A stretch of DNA of 64,000 nt from Salminus brasiliensis. Taxonomy: Eukaryota > Chordata > Actinopteri > Characiformes > Bryconidae. The stretch's first letter is position 1; each line of letters starts with the position of its first letter. The DNA lies in assembly GCF_030463535.1 (NCBI RefSeq), contig NC_132881.1:40707973-40771972 (forward strand), read 5' to 3'. Of this stretch, positions 1 through 12,095 are shown piece after piece. A program made the translations under genes and the position numbers. A model generated the notes under the pieces. That model was not told where the DNA came from. It did not search any database and was given only the letters and a program-made list of their open reading frames with translations.

Positions 1-1242
1 AAGAGAATATGCAGTAAACAAATTGGAGAGAGGGGGCAGTGACTAAAAATATCTCAAAACTGGATCAACTCAATATGTAAGCGCACCTGGCAATCAGTTA
101 CTTCATCATTTTAAGTTGGTACCTTTTTTTACTGTGCATAATTTTACAGCACATCTTTACAGTGTAGTGTTTTTTATTTTGGTAAAACCTGATTGTGGTT
201 TAAAAATATATGGGAAAACTATATATCTGACAGTTAGCGACTCAATGGGATGTAAACAACACTAATAGGCATGTGTTCTAAATGTAGGAACTGAAAGATT
301 GGCATTTTAGCACAGAAAGACAACAATCATGTAATGCTGATGCCAATAAAAGATAGTAAAATTAGCAACATGAAAAGGCACAACTGCACACTGAGCCTAC
401 ACTCCTTTACTCCAACAGTCTGTTGGCTTTAACTTTTGTCATTTAAGAAAAAGGAAAGATTCCGGGGTTGGGCCTGTCTCAAAGCTTGTACCATTGACTA
501 GAAAGTAAATGGACAACAACAGACTATAAAGTATTTAATGTCAATCTAAGAGCTACTCCTCTAGTAGTCCAGGCCTAGTGTAGTGTATTCTTGCTCTATT
601 CTGAACAGTGCTGCATCATATGAAGAACAAAGCACTGCACTACAGTTAATGAACATATTGTTTTAAAACATTTACTTCCTTTTTCACATTCCTGCTGTTT
701 CCACTTGGATATTGCCCAGAGGAGCCCTTCAGTTAGGCCGTACCCCTTCAGCAGATTGAACAGTTTAGGAAAGATTTTAAAAGCTCTCGAGGGCGAAATT
801 GAGGCAAGACACAAGGATCTACAGCTTCCAATATGACTACTTAAATCCAAAGAATGTGGATGATAGCATACACCTTTAAAAAGTGCATCATCATAATCAA
901 TCTAGTGAAAAGATTTGAATTGCACTCCCAAACATATTTTTGTGTACCAGTTTCTGGTCTAGTGTTCTGACGCTTCCACTGAATGGAAGGAAAAGTAAGT
1001 AGCCTAAAACAGAGATGTCCCTATATATTATTTATGATAAAGAGAAATTACTTTTTAAAGTAGAAGTATGTAAGAGTGTAATATTCTATTCTATATTCTA
1101 AAATATATATAAAATATATATTATATATTAATATATTTTATATTATAATATAAAAGTATTTTGGATAATTATAGAAAGTCATAAAGCAGAAAGAAACATT
1201 TTATACTGGAGATTAAAGATATTTATGACATATAATACATTA

Positions 1243-1628
1243 CTTAAAGCTGTATTATGCAAGAATGCGCATTTCTTGCTCACAGGCTCCCCCTACAGTC
1301 TGGAAGTGTAATTGTGCTCAGCTACCTCTAAAGGACGCGCTTTATACATGCTTTTCTGAATGCAGTTGTTCAATCTGAGAGATACAGAACTAGCATCTGA
1401 AAGGTAAAGAAGCATGTGGACTGAGGTGGTAGAGTAGTATTGCAGGATTTTACATGAACATGACTCGGGTTACACTGTGATCCGTTCTTGCAGGCCTGCA
1501 GGGCAGTAGCTGTGGAGTACTGAGTGGCAGTGATAGAGATGCTAGTCTCCTTATTGCAGATCAGTGGAGCATCAACATGAGTTTAAAGCTGCTATTTTAA
1601 GGTAAAAATGCTACATAATGTTGCTTTA
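1243..1628 (+). repeat. dispersed repeat family E copy (GGCTCCCCCTACAG core)
   Basis: It shares its opening (TATTATGC, then GCTCCCCCTACAG and GGAAGTGTAATT) and its end (GTGGAGCATCA, then CTACATAATGTTGCTTTAA) with the copy at 16082-16381. The two copies differ by indels. It is probably a non-autonomous element; its class is not determined. Confidence 0.6.
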
Positions 1629-3227
1629 ATTTCTTAAACCACCAGTCCCGTCGGCCCCCCATGTTTGCATTGCTTTGCATGTAGATACCAATCAGTAATC
1701 CTTAGGGTGTAATATAATTTACAGAGCAGAATTGGTTAAAAGAATAGTTCAAAAAAGGAAATCAAATGAGCCAAGACACTGATATCTGATGTTTGCAGCT
1801 GGAGATGTAACAAACACTGGATTTAGGCCTTTACCAATCTCATCTCTGTAAATACACACCCAAATCAAAAAGCTACATAACCTAAACCTAGACCAGAAGA
1901 AGTCATACTGTGTGTCTGTACAACACAAATGAATATCTGGATGTGTTTTGATCCGGTAGAGAAACATTTTTGATCCAGTGTTTGTTAGCAATGTTAGCCT
2001 AGCATCTCCCGTCCTGAACTAAAGGTTCTTCAGACACCAAACATGTCTTGGCTGATTGACTGCGACTGGGGTGTGTCATAAATCACATTCATTACATTTT
2101 TCGCTGAACTACTTCTTTAATCATGTTTTACAAATGACTGATTATAATAAATGATCTGCAGCTTTCCTACGTCTCCTCCCTGGTTCCTCACCTGCGTTGT
2201 AGTTTGTTTTCCCTTCTTGTTTCCAGGTGTTTCGAGTCCTATCTTTGGTAGAAATAGCTCTTATGTCTGTTTGTCTCCATCAGTCTTCTTTTTCCTCTGT
2301 GTCCTTCATGTTTGCTTTACAGTGGTTGCAGTGTTTTTTTCCTCAAGTTAATTATACTTTCTTAAACCTTCTTAACTGTAAATGGGCGTCAATGTGACAT
2401 GATTTTATTTCAAGTCATTTTAAAGCTTTTCTATTGGTCTATTTATCATAAAATACTGACGAGTAAAGAACAACTCCCAGATTCACATACAGGGGTTTTG
2501 TCCGACAGCAAAGATATGTAGTTACCCTAAGTGTAGCGGCTGCAAAAATGTTGCATATACCTTAAATATAATTTGCAAAAAATATCCCATAAAACTGACC
2601 ATGAATTGCTTAAGTAAAGTTTACCTAAGGATTTGGAGACCTACAGTTTTCAGCTTTCATTTTGCTAGGGTTTACAAATGACACATTATCAGGATTAGTG
2701 ACTGTCCTATGTAAATACTTATTATATTATACACACATAATATTTTCACTGATAAAATCTATTTTTTTAATTTTTTAATAAATACTTAATTATTAAAATG
2801 AAAAATACATTCTTAAAACAATATATATCATAAAACTTCTTGTATTTGTGTCTTAAAAATGTAGACACTTATACAGCTTTAAAGTGTTGACTGGAAGATA
2901 ACTAGATTGAATTCTAGATATGCAACAACAATCCATGAGCAGGAGTTCCACACAGTGCTACTCCTGGGTGGGTCCTCCTACCACTTTTAATGATGCTAGC
3001 TGGCATCTTAGTTCTTAGTGTTCTCCACCAAACTCAGCTGATTCTCAAAAGCTAACATTAGAGTTAGGATTAGATTTGGGTTTAGTTTAATTAAATTACA
3101 TTATATAGAGCATTATGAGAGTTAAGGATAAATTGATCATCTACAAAACATATATAAGTAAAATAATACCTAAATACAGTAAGTATTTTGTATTTTGTAA
3201 CTTTGTTACAAAAACTTGCAACCTAGT

Positions 3228-3295
3228 CAAGTCAAGTCAAATGTATTTGTATAGCGCTTTTTACAACTGTTGTCACAAAGCAGCTTTACATAATT
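3228..3295 (+). repeat. short teleost interspersed repeat fragment
   Basis: The segment contains GTCAAGTCAAATGTATTTG, then TATAGCGCTTTTTACAAC and CACAAAGCAGCTTTACA. I recall this as a very common teleost repeat. Only a short fragment is present. Confidence 0.5.
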
Positions 3296-4589
3296 AGTAA
3301 AGTACAAAAAAACAACAACCACAGTACAACCTACAATACAGAAAATGTCTGTATAAAAATGTAAATATGATTAGTAAAAAGAGGTTATCAAACACTAGCA
3401 AGTTTATTTTTGACCACAAACAAGAACCAACACAATAAAACTGATGGAAATGTTATATACAGGATGTTATATAGGAAGTAAGAACCTGTGAAGAAAAAGT
3501 ACCAAAAGATGAACCTTTCTAAATTCATATGAGGAAGGTATGGAGTGTGGAGGTAAGGTATGGAGTTCTCTCATACCATGCGGCTTTGCCTGTAAGTTGT
3601 TCAGATGCCTCAGAATAGTGCTACATTACAGACAGAGGGTCATTCAGTTAGCCACCTAACTTTACCACTTAAATTTGGGTTAAACCATGATGCACAGACT
3701 TCATCCTAACCAGCAACTGAATCTTCATCATCAGATTAGACACTAAACCTAAACAGACATTGCAAAATAGGTCCTGTATATCAGTGGTCTTTTTTATTTA
3801 AGCTGATTCAGAGAAGAACCCAATTAAAACCTACCTAAACAATTCTTCATGGAGAATATGCTCTTAAATGCTGGCCCCTAGTGTTTAAACTCCCCTAACC
3901 TAATTAATAATGAATATTATAATAAAATTAATAAAAAATAATTTATTAATATATAGGAGAAAAAGTACAAAAAAACCTGCAGCCAAAAATGTACTTTAAA
4001 TAAATGACATGAAGGAGAGTCTACATTCCAATGCACTACAAGAGTATGTAAAAGTATGAAGTAAATGTTAAACATTAAATACCATTTAAATTTGTTTTGT
4101 GGTGTGTGATGGGTGGAACCAGTCCTTGCACAGTTTAATTAGTGTGGTTTAATTAATTTAATATAAATTTTGTTGGATGTTTGAAAATACTAATAAGTAT
4201 TCAGTATGTTGAAAGAAGTAATGCAGTATTTCAGTGAAATGCAGTGAAAGTCTGAGTACTGGTGATGCTTCATCTGGAGTGCTCCTTTTTTGATAGAATA
4301 AACACTCATCAGACTCTCAGGAATATCAGTGATTGAGCAGCAGTGAAGCATCTAAATACCTTCAGTAGATTATTAAGAGGGTTTTAATTAATGATATACA
4401 ATCCATTCATAATCTGCTGAATTCAGCTGTTTCACTTTGTTCTGAGTGTTCGAGTTCAAATCTGTAGCTGTTCTGCTGAGAAATCACTGATCATGGTCTA
4501 ATACAGACCTTCTTAACCAGCTGTTAAAGATCTGCTACTGACACCAGTCTGGAACTGAACCTTAACTGGATTAGGTTGAATTTAAGTTT

Positions 4590-4705
4590 TGCGTTAAAGA
4601 GGTTAAAGTTAGAATTAGGGCCAGGATGAGGGTTATGATAAGGTTTTGGTTTGAGGTTAAGGTTAGGATTAGTGTTAGGTTTTAGGTAAGGCTGGGTTAG
4701 GATTT
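4590..4705 (+). repeat. degenerate GGTTAG-rich simple sequence
   Basis: Loosely repeated GGTTA/GGTTAGG words occur across about 115 bp. They resemble degenerate telomere-like words but are irregular. No further structure is visible. Confidence 0.5.
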
Positions 4706-4863
4706 GTTAATGGTAGTAAGATATTAAGTCTTCCTTATGTAACAGATCAACAGTGAATCTGCTGAATGTAAGTATCAACGCATCAACAGAACATCTTCAA
4801 GATATTTCCCTTAGTGTATTCTGATCCTGGACTGATCTGTTGGTGATGTGCTACACTTCTGTG

Positions 4864-4991
4864 GCAGTGGTGGCTCAGCGGTTAGAGCTCTGGGCTATTA
4901 ATGCCAGGGTTGTGGGTTTGATACCCAGGCCTGGCAAGCTGCTCTTCAACACTCTCTGCTTCCCGGGCGCTGGAGTTAGCTGCCCACCACT

Positions 4992-5031
<40 letters not shown>

Positions 5032-5112
5032 TCACTACCACAGGTGGGTAAAATGCAGAGGACACATTTCACTGTACATTGGACAGTCACAAAATGTGCA
5101 CCTTATTATTAA
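4864..5112 (+). repeat. tRNA-derived SINE, family 2
   Basis: The 5' part is tRNA-like: TGGCTCAGCGGTTAGAGCTC resembles a pol III A box and GGGTTTGATACC a B box. The 3' part (AAATGCAGAGGACACATTTC, then ACTGTACATTGGACAGTCAC) is the unrelated SINE body. A TG dinucleotide run at about 4997-5030 sits inside the body. It is not a functional tRNA gene. Confidence 0.75.
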
Positions 5113-5617
5113 TCTAAAAAGTCATCTTAAAGTTCACCAGAAAAGTAGAAAATCCTCAAAAATAATACTGGAGTAAACTACCAAAGTACAATTATTTTAA
5201 AAAGTATTTTGCAAATGCGCTGAATAGCTGGATCATGTTGAAACAAGACCTGAGTGATCTAAACGAACCTGTTTCTGATTCCTGAAAGAACTTTCAAATG
5301 CTCTTACGGTGAACAGCATCACTAAAACACTTGTGAACCTGTTAACTGATGCCATAGAAAGAACCTATTTTGGTTCCTTAAAGAAACATGTGTATAAGAT
5401 TTTTATGAGTATGAAAAACCTTTTTCACTTTTTTACTTAAAATGAAGATCTATGGATATCCACACTACACTGAGTTTCATTTAGATGAACCTCTAGGAGC
5501 ATTGTTGGGCACACCTTTCTTAAATTTCTTAACTTCTCCACTGACCACCATTCATTTCAGCTCATCAGTTCTGGTTCAAATCAATCCAGCACGCATCACT
5601 CATTTATACAAGATGTA

Positions 5618-6424
5618 CATCTAGAGTTCATGACTTTTATTGGCATAAATCTTTGAATACTGACATCATCTGTCTGTTAAAACAAGAGTGAGGACCACAG
5701 AGTTTCAGGTCAAAAAGGTCCGAACATCCTACTGTAAAGATTTTAAAGGGCAAGTATGAGTACCAATGCCAATACAGGATGGCTGATACAGCCACTTAGA
5801 AACTGTAATGCAAAACAATTTACTGGTTTGTAATTTACAATATACATAATGTCAAGAAAACACTCAAAGTCGGGTCGTGTGAACATCGCCCTGCATCACT
5901 TATACATGTAGAATTCACATACTGTAATTATGCACCAGCAAAGCATACATGGGGTCTTGAAATATATATATATATACTATATATAGCTATATACACACGG
6001 ATACATTTACAATAGTACAATGGAAACTGGTTGTCTCTTGACTAGCGCTTAAGTGCTCAGATGAAGCACATAATGCTCTCATTGGCTAGTTTAAGGCTTT
6101 AAAAAGGCAGTCTTAAGAGCATATATGTGTCCACAGCACAGCGCCTTCCATTCCACTAGACTCATTAGGGGTTGAATTCAACTGGAAAAAACATTTACAA
6201 AAACCAGCACATTGTTTTTCTTTTCCAATTTCGTTTTGTCATATTCACAATTTGAGCTGGGTGCTGTAGGCATCGAGCACTTGGCTACTGGAGCATGCAC
6301 TGGCAGCCTGGGCAGGAGGCTGGAGGAAACACACCCAGAACCTCCAGGGATCTGCCAGGGAAAGCATGTCCCTCCCTGTGGGCTGCTGCAGCGTTAGGCT
6401 GAGGAGTCCGTGTGTGTTGTGGTG
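5618..6424 (-). other. npnt: npnt 3' untranslated region (inferred extent)
   Basis: This is the sequence after the TAA stop up to just past the first canonical polyadenylation hexamer on the minus strand. No intron or second open frame is evident. It includes a TA-rich stretch near 5961-5990. The 3' end is inferred only from the hexamer, so the real UTR could be longer or shorter. Confidence 0.5.
5636..5641 (-). terminator. candidate polyadenylation signal AATAAA
   Basis: The plus strand reads TTTATT here, giving AATAAA in the transcript followed by AGTCATG, about 785 nt after the stop codon. It is the only canonical hexamer I saw between the stop and this point. A weakly U/GU-rich stretch follows. 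Confidence 0.45.
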
Positions 6425-6535
6425 TTAGAGCCTCCTCAGGTTGTGCTCTTCCTGACAAGAGCCTCTCCTCAGGCTGATGTCGTCCAGCGCCATCTCGCCG
6501 GTCCGACCTCTCCGCCGCTCGCCCTTCACGATCAC
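6425..6535 (-). CDS. npnt: nephronectin last coding exon: MAM domain end and stop
   Basis: The coding part is 111 bp, in phase 0, encoding residues 531-566 plus the TAA stop at 6427-6425. It reads VIVKGERRRGRTGEMALDDI, then SLRRGSC with the fourth MAM cysteine, then QEEHNLRRL. The GEMALDDISL core is the usual MAM C-terminal strand (G-E-I-A/G-L-D-D). The acceptor AG is at 6537-6536. The tail after the last cysteine is about nine residues, slightly longer than I recall for human nephronectin. Confidence 0.93.
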   Translation of the reverse strand: MIVKGERRRGRTGEMALDDISLRRGSCQEEHNLRRL

Positions 6536-7084
6536 CTGTAACGAACGGCACATTGAGCATGTAAATGATTAATTGTTTCCATCAATGGACTAAAACCTCC
6601 TAGATCTGTCATGGCATTTTACATACATATGTTTCAGCCATATGTAGCCATATGCTGAACAATTGGAAAAATACAATTCAATGATTTTATCATCTATTTT
6701 TCAAGACACGGGTTCAAGTGTCTAGATGCTAGTCTACGGTGTACGGAGACCTGTCCTGGACTTGATCATTGGTCTTACGAAATGTAATCTTTTGAGGGTC
6801 CTTCAAGGGTTCTTTAGTAAAGGCAATCGGTCTTTACAGGACCTTGACAACTCAACAATCCATTTAAAGGCTTTTGCATTTCATTAAAATTGTTCATTTC
6901 ATGTCTACCTTTCTAATTATGCTGCAGTCGTCTCAATGTTGATATATATTACAATCTTTATTAGATATTATTTACTATTAATACTATCATCCATGCTGGA
7001 GAACTTGCTAAATAGGATAGTTGTATAGGACCTTTAAAACTGCACCAAAAGACATGCTGTGGCCTTTATAGTATTTTTGCATAA

Positions 7085-7225
7085 ACTGCATTTACATTTA
7101 TATCATTTTGTCTGATGCTCTTCTCCGGAGTGGATTACATTTGAGTCCTTTTATACAGGTACGTGAATATTATGTTAGAAGTCTTGCTCAAATACTGGTC
7201 TGTTTGCTTGGCTAGGGAATCAAAC
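7085..7225 (-). repeat. tRNA-derived SINE family 1, 3' fragment, inverted
   Basis: The segment TTGTCTGATGCTCTTCTCCG, then GAGTGGATTACATTTGA and AGTCTTGCTCAAATACTGG, is the reverse complement of the body of the SINEs at 51493 and 53384, decayed. The tRNA-like head is missing. Confidence 0.6.
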
Positions 7226-8004
7226 CTAATCTATCATGTGGAAGGTGCTGTTGTGACCCACTGTTACACCAACATTACAGAACCACCTGTGTTATTATTT
7301 AACATAATTATAATTATGCAGCTGCACATAAATAATCATGACAGTAATAACTACACTTATACGGGTGTAGATATGAGCAGTAATTAAATTTTTAAAACTG
7401 TGTTAAAAAGAGTTCTCTCCAATTCAGTCCTTAAGGGTGCTCACTCACTCAGCCATTGCTCTCCTGTTTCAGCTCCAGGACATGATTTTACAGCCTCTGA
7501 TTACCTGACTTGTGTCAGGTCGACTCATGTCATGTCAGGCACTGGCACACAGGGCGCAAGTGTGAAATGGCTGTGGGCTGCTGAGAACTCATTTGCTTTT
7601 TCCAAGAAAAATCTCAATTTAATAAGCAATCTTCAATTCCATTCGTTCCTTATGGCTAAGAAAATAAGAAAATGTGATGTGATGAACCTTGCAACAATGC
7701 GTGAAGAAATCTGCACAGCTGTCACTTCATGTCAGTGAGCATGACACACAGCCAAGACTAAGGGCAATAATGTTATTAACCTGGTTATCCACAACAAAAT
7801 CAGGCCGTAATTTAATATCAATTATTTCTCACCCAAAGTTCAGAAAACAGAGGAGAGAAACTTTCAAAATGCCACAAGATATGACTTTCATTTTGTCAAA
7901 TTACTAGAACTGTCAAAGCTTCATTATCATCCCTGGTTTGGAATTAATTTGGCCGATTCCATCACCTCCACCCACCATACAGGAGCACTGGCGGTTCTAT
8001 ATTT

Positions 8005-8192
8005 ATAGAGGCATGCAACATCACTGGGCAACCAATGCGCCTGGAGGGAAGCACCACATACCCGGCCAAGACACACCAGCCCACTGATGCCAGTGATAGC
8101 CAGCGCCATCTACTCACCCTGGAGAAAGCAAGGCCAATTGTGCTCTCTCTGGGCCTCGGCTGCCGATGGCTATCAGTACCGGGATTCCAGCA
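8005..8192 (+). repeat. dispersed repeat family B, partial copy
   Basis: It shares GGGCAACCAATGCGCCTG, GGCCAATTGTGCTCTCTCTG and GGCTGCCGATGG with the copy at 34950-35258. Other copies lie at 26815-27131 and 35386-35680, with inverted ones at 50370-50484 and 53684-53890. Its transposon class is not determined. Confidence 0.65.
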
Positions 8193-9512
8193 ATTCTCTG
8201 ATCATCGTGACAGCGCATTAGTCCGCTGGAACATTTCAGCCCCTTTAAATCACTTTTAAAGCTATAAAGGTGGAGCTTCACTTGACACCGACAGCCTGCA
8301 CTGTAGTAAGAATCCACAGGCTCGACAAACAAGAGCGACCACTGGCTGTAAATGTGATATATGGTCCATCCCAGAATTGGAGGTACATTTCATAAACCTT
8401 TTGCTTTTTTTTCCCCCAAAAATAGTCTTTATTAAATCCGTTTTGAATAATAATACTAATTTATAAGCATTATTATAGTATAAAAAATACTAATATTACA
8501 TTATTTTTATACGATAATAATGCTTGATGTATATTTGAGGCACAATTTTTACACAAAATATGAACTAAATGACATCCAGTGAATTACTGTCTTCGTCTTC
8601 TAATGCAGGCATTCAACTTGGATTTTACATTAAATAATACTATATATTTCTATTTAATAAGTCTAATATTAATTTCTTTTGTGCTTACTCTTTTAACAGT
8701 TATAAAGTCAACTGCACTTAATATCTCTTTTCTGTACAATATGTCATTTCAGTAATTAAAAAATACACTTTGTGTATGTCCCAATGTTCAGGTCAAACCT
8801 GTTACATCTAAAAAGTTCCAATAAAAAAAACAAAAACAAAACATGACCTGCACTCAGTGAGGTCACTTCCTCTGACGGGGAAGGTAGTGAGATGTCGTGA
8901 GACATGTCAAACAACTTCTCTCATTATTTTGTATAAAATGTTGAGGATAAATCAACAGTGTTTTAATTATTTGTCAGATTTATTATTGTAATGTTGAGTG
9001 AATCTCCCCCGAAATGGTGGAAAATGGCAACTCTGTTATAGTTAAACTTTTTAAACCATTGAAAGTATTAACAGAACCATTGACAGTAACAGAGTTGACA
9101 GTGGCAGTCTGTCTAACCACATGGTTGTCATGTTCAGCTTTGTGTGCATTCACACTGTAAAATGAACTATAACCTATATAACTAGAACATGATGTGCTGC
9201 TTTTGAAATTCAATTTCTTTAGGGTGAAAATAAAGCAAATATGACTAATGCAATTCATTGTGGGGTTAGGGTTCGAAGCAGACTGATTATTTATCTAAAT
9301 GCGAAATGCCTTGAACTCACAGTGCAGTGAGTTAAATCTAAACTGAATGCTGGGAAATGTTTCTGAGCAATATTTCTATTGCTTATAGTTAATGAACAAC
9401 AGCAAGGTCCAGTTAGCTTAATGCACATGAGCACAAAGACTAACGGCATACTCGGTCACTTCCTTTAATACCTCACTGCAATCTCTCCGAGACTAATGAA
9501 GCGTGTACTCAC

Positions 9513-9772
9513 ACTTTCCAGTCCATTGCCCCACAGTGTGATCTGTGTGGACCTCCAGCCATTCCCTCCTGTTCGACCCCACACGGCCGGGCTGTGCTGC
9601 CGGCCCTTCTGCACAAACACCTGCAGCATGCCCACATGGTGACCCGCCATCTTGTGTCGGAAAGCCAGGCACAGGTTGCCCTCGTTCCAGGGTGTGGTCA
9701 GTGGGAGGACCAACTGAGCTCCGCGTCCACTACGCTTACCCAGCACCTCTGAGATGGTCAGATACTTGCCAC
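9513..9772 (-). CDS. npnt: nephronectin exon: MAM domain, central part
   Basis: This 260-bp exon encodes residues 444-530 and is asymmetric, entering in phase 1 and leaving in phase 0. It starts GGKYLTISEVLGKRSGRGAQ and includes LVLPL, NLCLAFRHKMAGHHVGMLQV (third MAM cysteine), WGRTGGNGWRSTQITLWGNG and the end LES. This region separates nephronectin from EGFL6 most clearly. The acceptor AG is at 9774-9773. The donor used here starts at 9512 (GTGAGT); a GT two bases upstream would break the join to the last exon, so the 9512 donor is preferred. Confidence 0.95.
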
Positions 9773-10811
9773 CTAAAAAACATCCAATCACACATTGCGC
9801 AATTACAAAAACAGAAGTCTGTTTGATGGTGATAGGTATTGAGTAAGATACTCGATATGGACAAAAGTATTGGGACATATGCTTATTCATTGATTTTTTT
9901 CTTAAATATAAAACAGGATTTATCCTGCTTTTGTTGAAGTGACTGTCAGTTTGATTGCATTCAGCGACGAGCATTATTGAGGTGTTGGATGATCAACACT
10001 TCAACTCATCCCCACCATCAGTAAACACAGTTCCACTGTTTCACAGCTCGGTGCTGAGGGCTTTATACCCCTCTAGCCCACGTCTGGCATTAGGCACGGC
10101 ACCAGTAGGTTCATGCTTATCTGCTCCAGAGAGTCCTATTCTATTGGCAGTTCTTCTCTGAAGGGAAATCGACAAGCTGTATGTGTGTGAACATTTGCAT
10201 ATCTGTGTTGGCAATAGGTGCAACTTAAAGTAGCTGAATGCATTCTTTAGAAGGGGTGTCCACAAACATTTGGACATATGGTGTATATTTATTTATTCAG
10301 CCTAAAACTAAAAATATTGTAGTTAAAAATGTACTTACACTGTGTATGACACTATTATCTATATATCTATTTATTTATGAGGCTTTTTAGCTATGCAACA
10401 TACTTGCAACAGATGATGTGTGTAAATTAAGCGGCAAAATTGGCCTGTTCTGAATTCATTGTTTTCATGAGCTCACAAAAACCAAAGCGTTTACAAGACC
10501 TCAACCCTCAAAGCGTTTACAAGGTTAAAAGACCTCAACCCTCAAATAAGATACAAAGATACTGTAGGATGTAGGACCTTTAAAATCCCCTTTAGAAGTC
10601 TAATGATTGTTAGCTACATTGTCCTGTTACATACATAGCCCTGTAGCCCCAGTGCAAAACTAAAGAAGCATGTTATTTCATTCACTTCAGACACTAAACA
10701 TGTCTTGGCTGAAAGACTACATTTTAGGGGAAGTGAAAAATATGGAAATGTTAATATATTGTTATTGTTAATGGATTCCCAAAATGCAGAAGCACCTCAT
10801 TAAAAGTTTAC
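9773..10811 (-). other. npnt: npnt intron between MAM exons 1 and 2
   Basis: GT-AG ends. The middle is a MITE (9852-10289). A 31-bp-scale tandem duplication based on AAGCGTTTACAAG and AGACCTCAACCCTCAAA lies at 10484-10545. Confidence 0.85.
9852..10289 (+). mobile_element. Tc1/mariner-type MITE, copy 1
   Basis: One end reads ATATGGACAAAAGTATTGGG and the other CACAAACATTTGGACATATG, which are imperfect inverted repeats. The interior (CTTTATACCCCTCTAGCCCA region) matches 30455-30894. There is no coding capacity. Confidence 0.7.
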
Positions 10812-10910
10812 CTGAAGGGTCTGGTACTGTCTCCCAGTGCACGTCTCCCTCTCTGACCTGGATCCAGTCACAAAGACCATGATCAAACGAGCAGCTCAGA
10901 TATCCGGCCT
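10812..10910 (-). CDS. npnt: nephronectin exon: MAM domain, first part
   Basis: This 99-bp phase 1-1 exon encodes residues 411-443. It carries the start of the MAM domain: YLSCSFDHGLCDWIQVREGD followed by VHWETVPDPS. It contains the first two conserved MAM cysteines and the C-x-F-D/E-x-G-L-C-x-W signature. MAM domains are jelly-roll adhesion modules of about 150 residues. The acceptor AG is at 10912-10911 and the donor GTAAAC starts at 10811. Confidence 0.94.
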
Positions 10911-12005
10911 CTGTGGAACACAGTATTACAAAACCGTTCAAATATGCAGCTGGATTAAGAAAAAAGAATTATCACTGAATCCACCAGTAACACAACTAAA
11001 CATGAGTTTTAAACAGGGATCAGGCTAGCATCCATCACCTTGTCAGAGAAATGGATATTTACATTTTTTCATGAGCCAATGAAAGCTCTCTCAATGCCAA
11101 AACTCCTGATCCGGTGTTGATGCTCAGTGGTGGGATGAAATCATTAGCGCATTTCGGTACTTCTGACCTCATTTTTAACTGTTTGCACATAACACAACGG
11201 ATAAAGACCTGGGCTGACTGCCCGGACACAGATTAGACCTTGTTCTAGGCTAAAAAAGGAGTCTGCGTTGGAAATCTGTGCAGTTTCCAAGACTAGGTGC
11301 AATCTATGACCAGAAACCAGGTCAGACAGTACGTGCAGTAGATTAAAACTGTTACAAGTATTAGTTACACACACTATATGGACAAAAGTTTTGGGACACA
11401 CCTCTAAATCATTGGATTCAGGTGTTTCATTCAGCCTCGTTGCCACAGGTGTATAAAACCAAGCACCTATCTGTGTAGTCAGACTTTACACACATTAGTG
11501 AAAGAACAAGATCACTGAATTCCAGCGTGGAAAGAATATGGGTGCTGTTGTTACCACTTAAATTAAATTTTTACTTTCTTATCTTCTTATCTTTAAGCCC
11601 TTAAAGCCATTCACCTTTGCATGTAAGCTCACATTTTCTTACTGTTGCAATTGTCATCAGTTTCACCGGCCCTAAAATAGAACCCTGTGGGACTCCCCAA
11701 AATCTGGTAAACTAAACTGCTAGACAATAGTTTTTGCTTTAGGATTAATGACTGAATGACTGAATAATTAACCTACATTAACAACACATGAACGATTTTA
11801 TTTTGGACTGATTCTATTGGTCAATATATCATAAAATGTCCTTAAGTTTTAGACCTACAGAAATACAGAATGACTGGCCAACCTTTATAGTATTTCCTGC
11901 ACTGATGCTGTATTGATCTTAAGCACAGTTGAGATGTTGACAGTATTGACAGCAGGGAATGGAAAATGGAACCAAACTGGACGTCAGAGACATGAGCTCA
12001 CTTAC
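10911..12005 (-). other. npnt: npnt intron before the first MAM exon
   Basis: GT-AG ends. It contains a truncated MITE-like element at 11370-11565 and a short fragment of the TTCTATTGGTC family near 11800-11840. Nothing else is recognised. Confidence 0.85.
11370..11565 (+). mobile_element. truncated MITE sharing the ACTATATGGACAAAAG terminus
   Basis: It begins CACTATATGGACAAAAGTTT and continues GGTGTTTCATTCAG and CAGGTGTATAAAACCAAGCA. The terminus matches the other MITEs but the interior differs, so this is another subfamily. The second terminus is not visible. Confidence 0.55.
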
Positions 12006-12095
12006 CTGGGTCATCTTGTACTTCTTCCTCTGTGTTCCCCAGTTCAATATCCAAATCGATACCAAGGCCATTGTTCTGGCCATGATTCCGTGGTA
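12006..12095 (-). CDS. npnt: nephronectin exon: post-RGD acidic segment
   Basis: This 90-bp phase 1-1 exon encodes residues 381-410. It opens IPRNHGQNNGLGIDLDIELG and ends in the acidic stretch NTEEEVQDDP. In mammals the equivalent segment carries an alternating acidic/hydrophobic motif of the LFEIFEIER type, which is reported to enhance binding to integrin alpha8-beta1. Here IDLDIELG occupies that place and keeps the alternation but lacks the aromatic residues. The acceptor AG is at 12097-12096 and the donor GTAAGT starts at 12005. Confidence 0.9.

Larger units (their letters stand above)
1..5617. other. intergenic DNA downstream of npnt
   Basis: No gene is recognised here. Open frames are short, lack homology that I can identify and have no splice context. 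Contents: a dispersed repeat with GCTCCCCCTACAG near 1243-1628, an AT-rich stretch near 1080-1160, a fragment of the TTCTATTGGTC family near 2410-2490, a teleost repeat fragment at 3228-3295, a GGTTAG-rich stretch at 4590-4705 and a tRNA-derived SINE at 4864-5112. Confidence 0.6.
6536..9512 (-). other. npnt: npnt intron before the last exon
   Basis: It starts GTGAGT at 9512 and ends CAG at 6536. It holds an inverted SINE 3' fragment (7085-7225) and a dispersed repeat (8005-8192). The rest is AT-rich without recognisable features. Confidence 0.85.

Noticed and set aside
596..850. 84-codon minus open frame as an exon of the next gene
   Set aside because: I recognise no family, and no convincing splice sites or neighbouring exons support it. 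It may be chance or repeat-derived.
4864..4940. tRNA gene
   Set aside because: The A and B boxes are present, but the sequence does not fold into a full tRNA cloverleaf by eye and continues into a SINE body.
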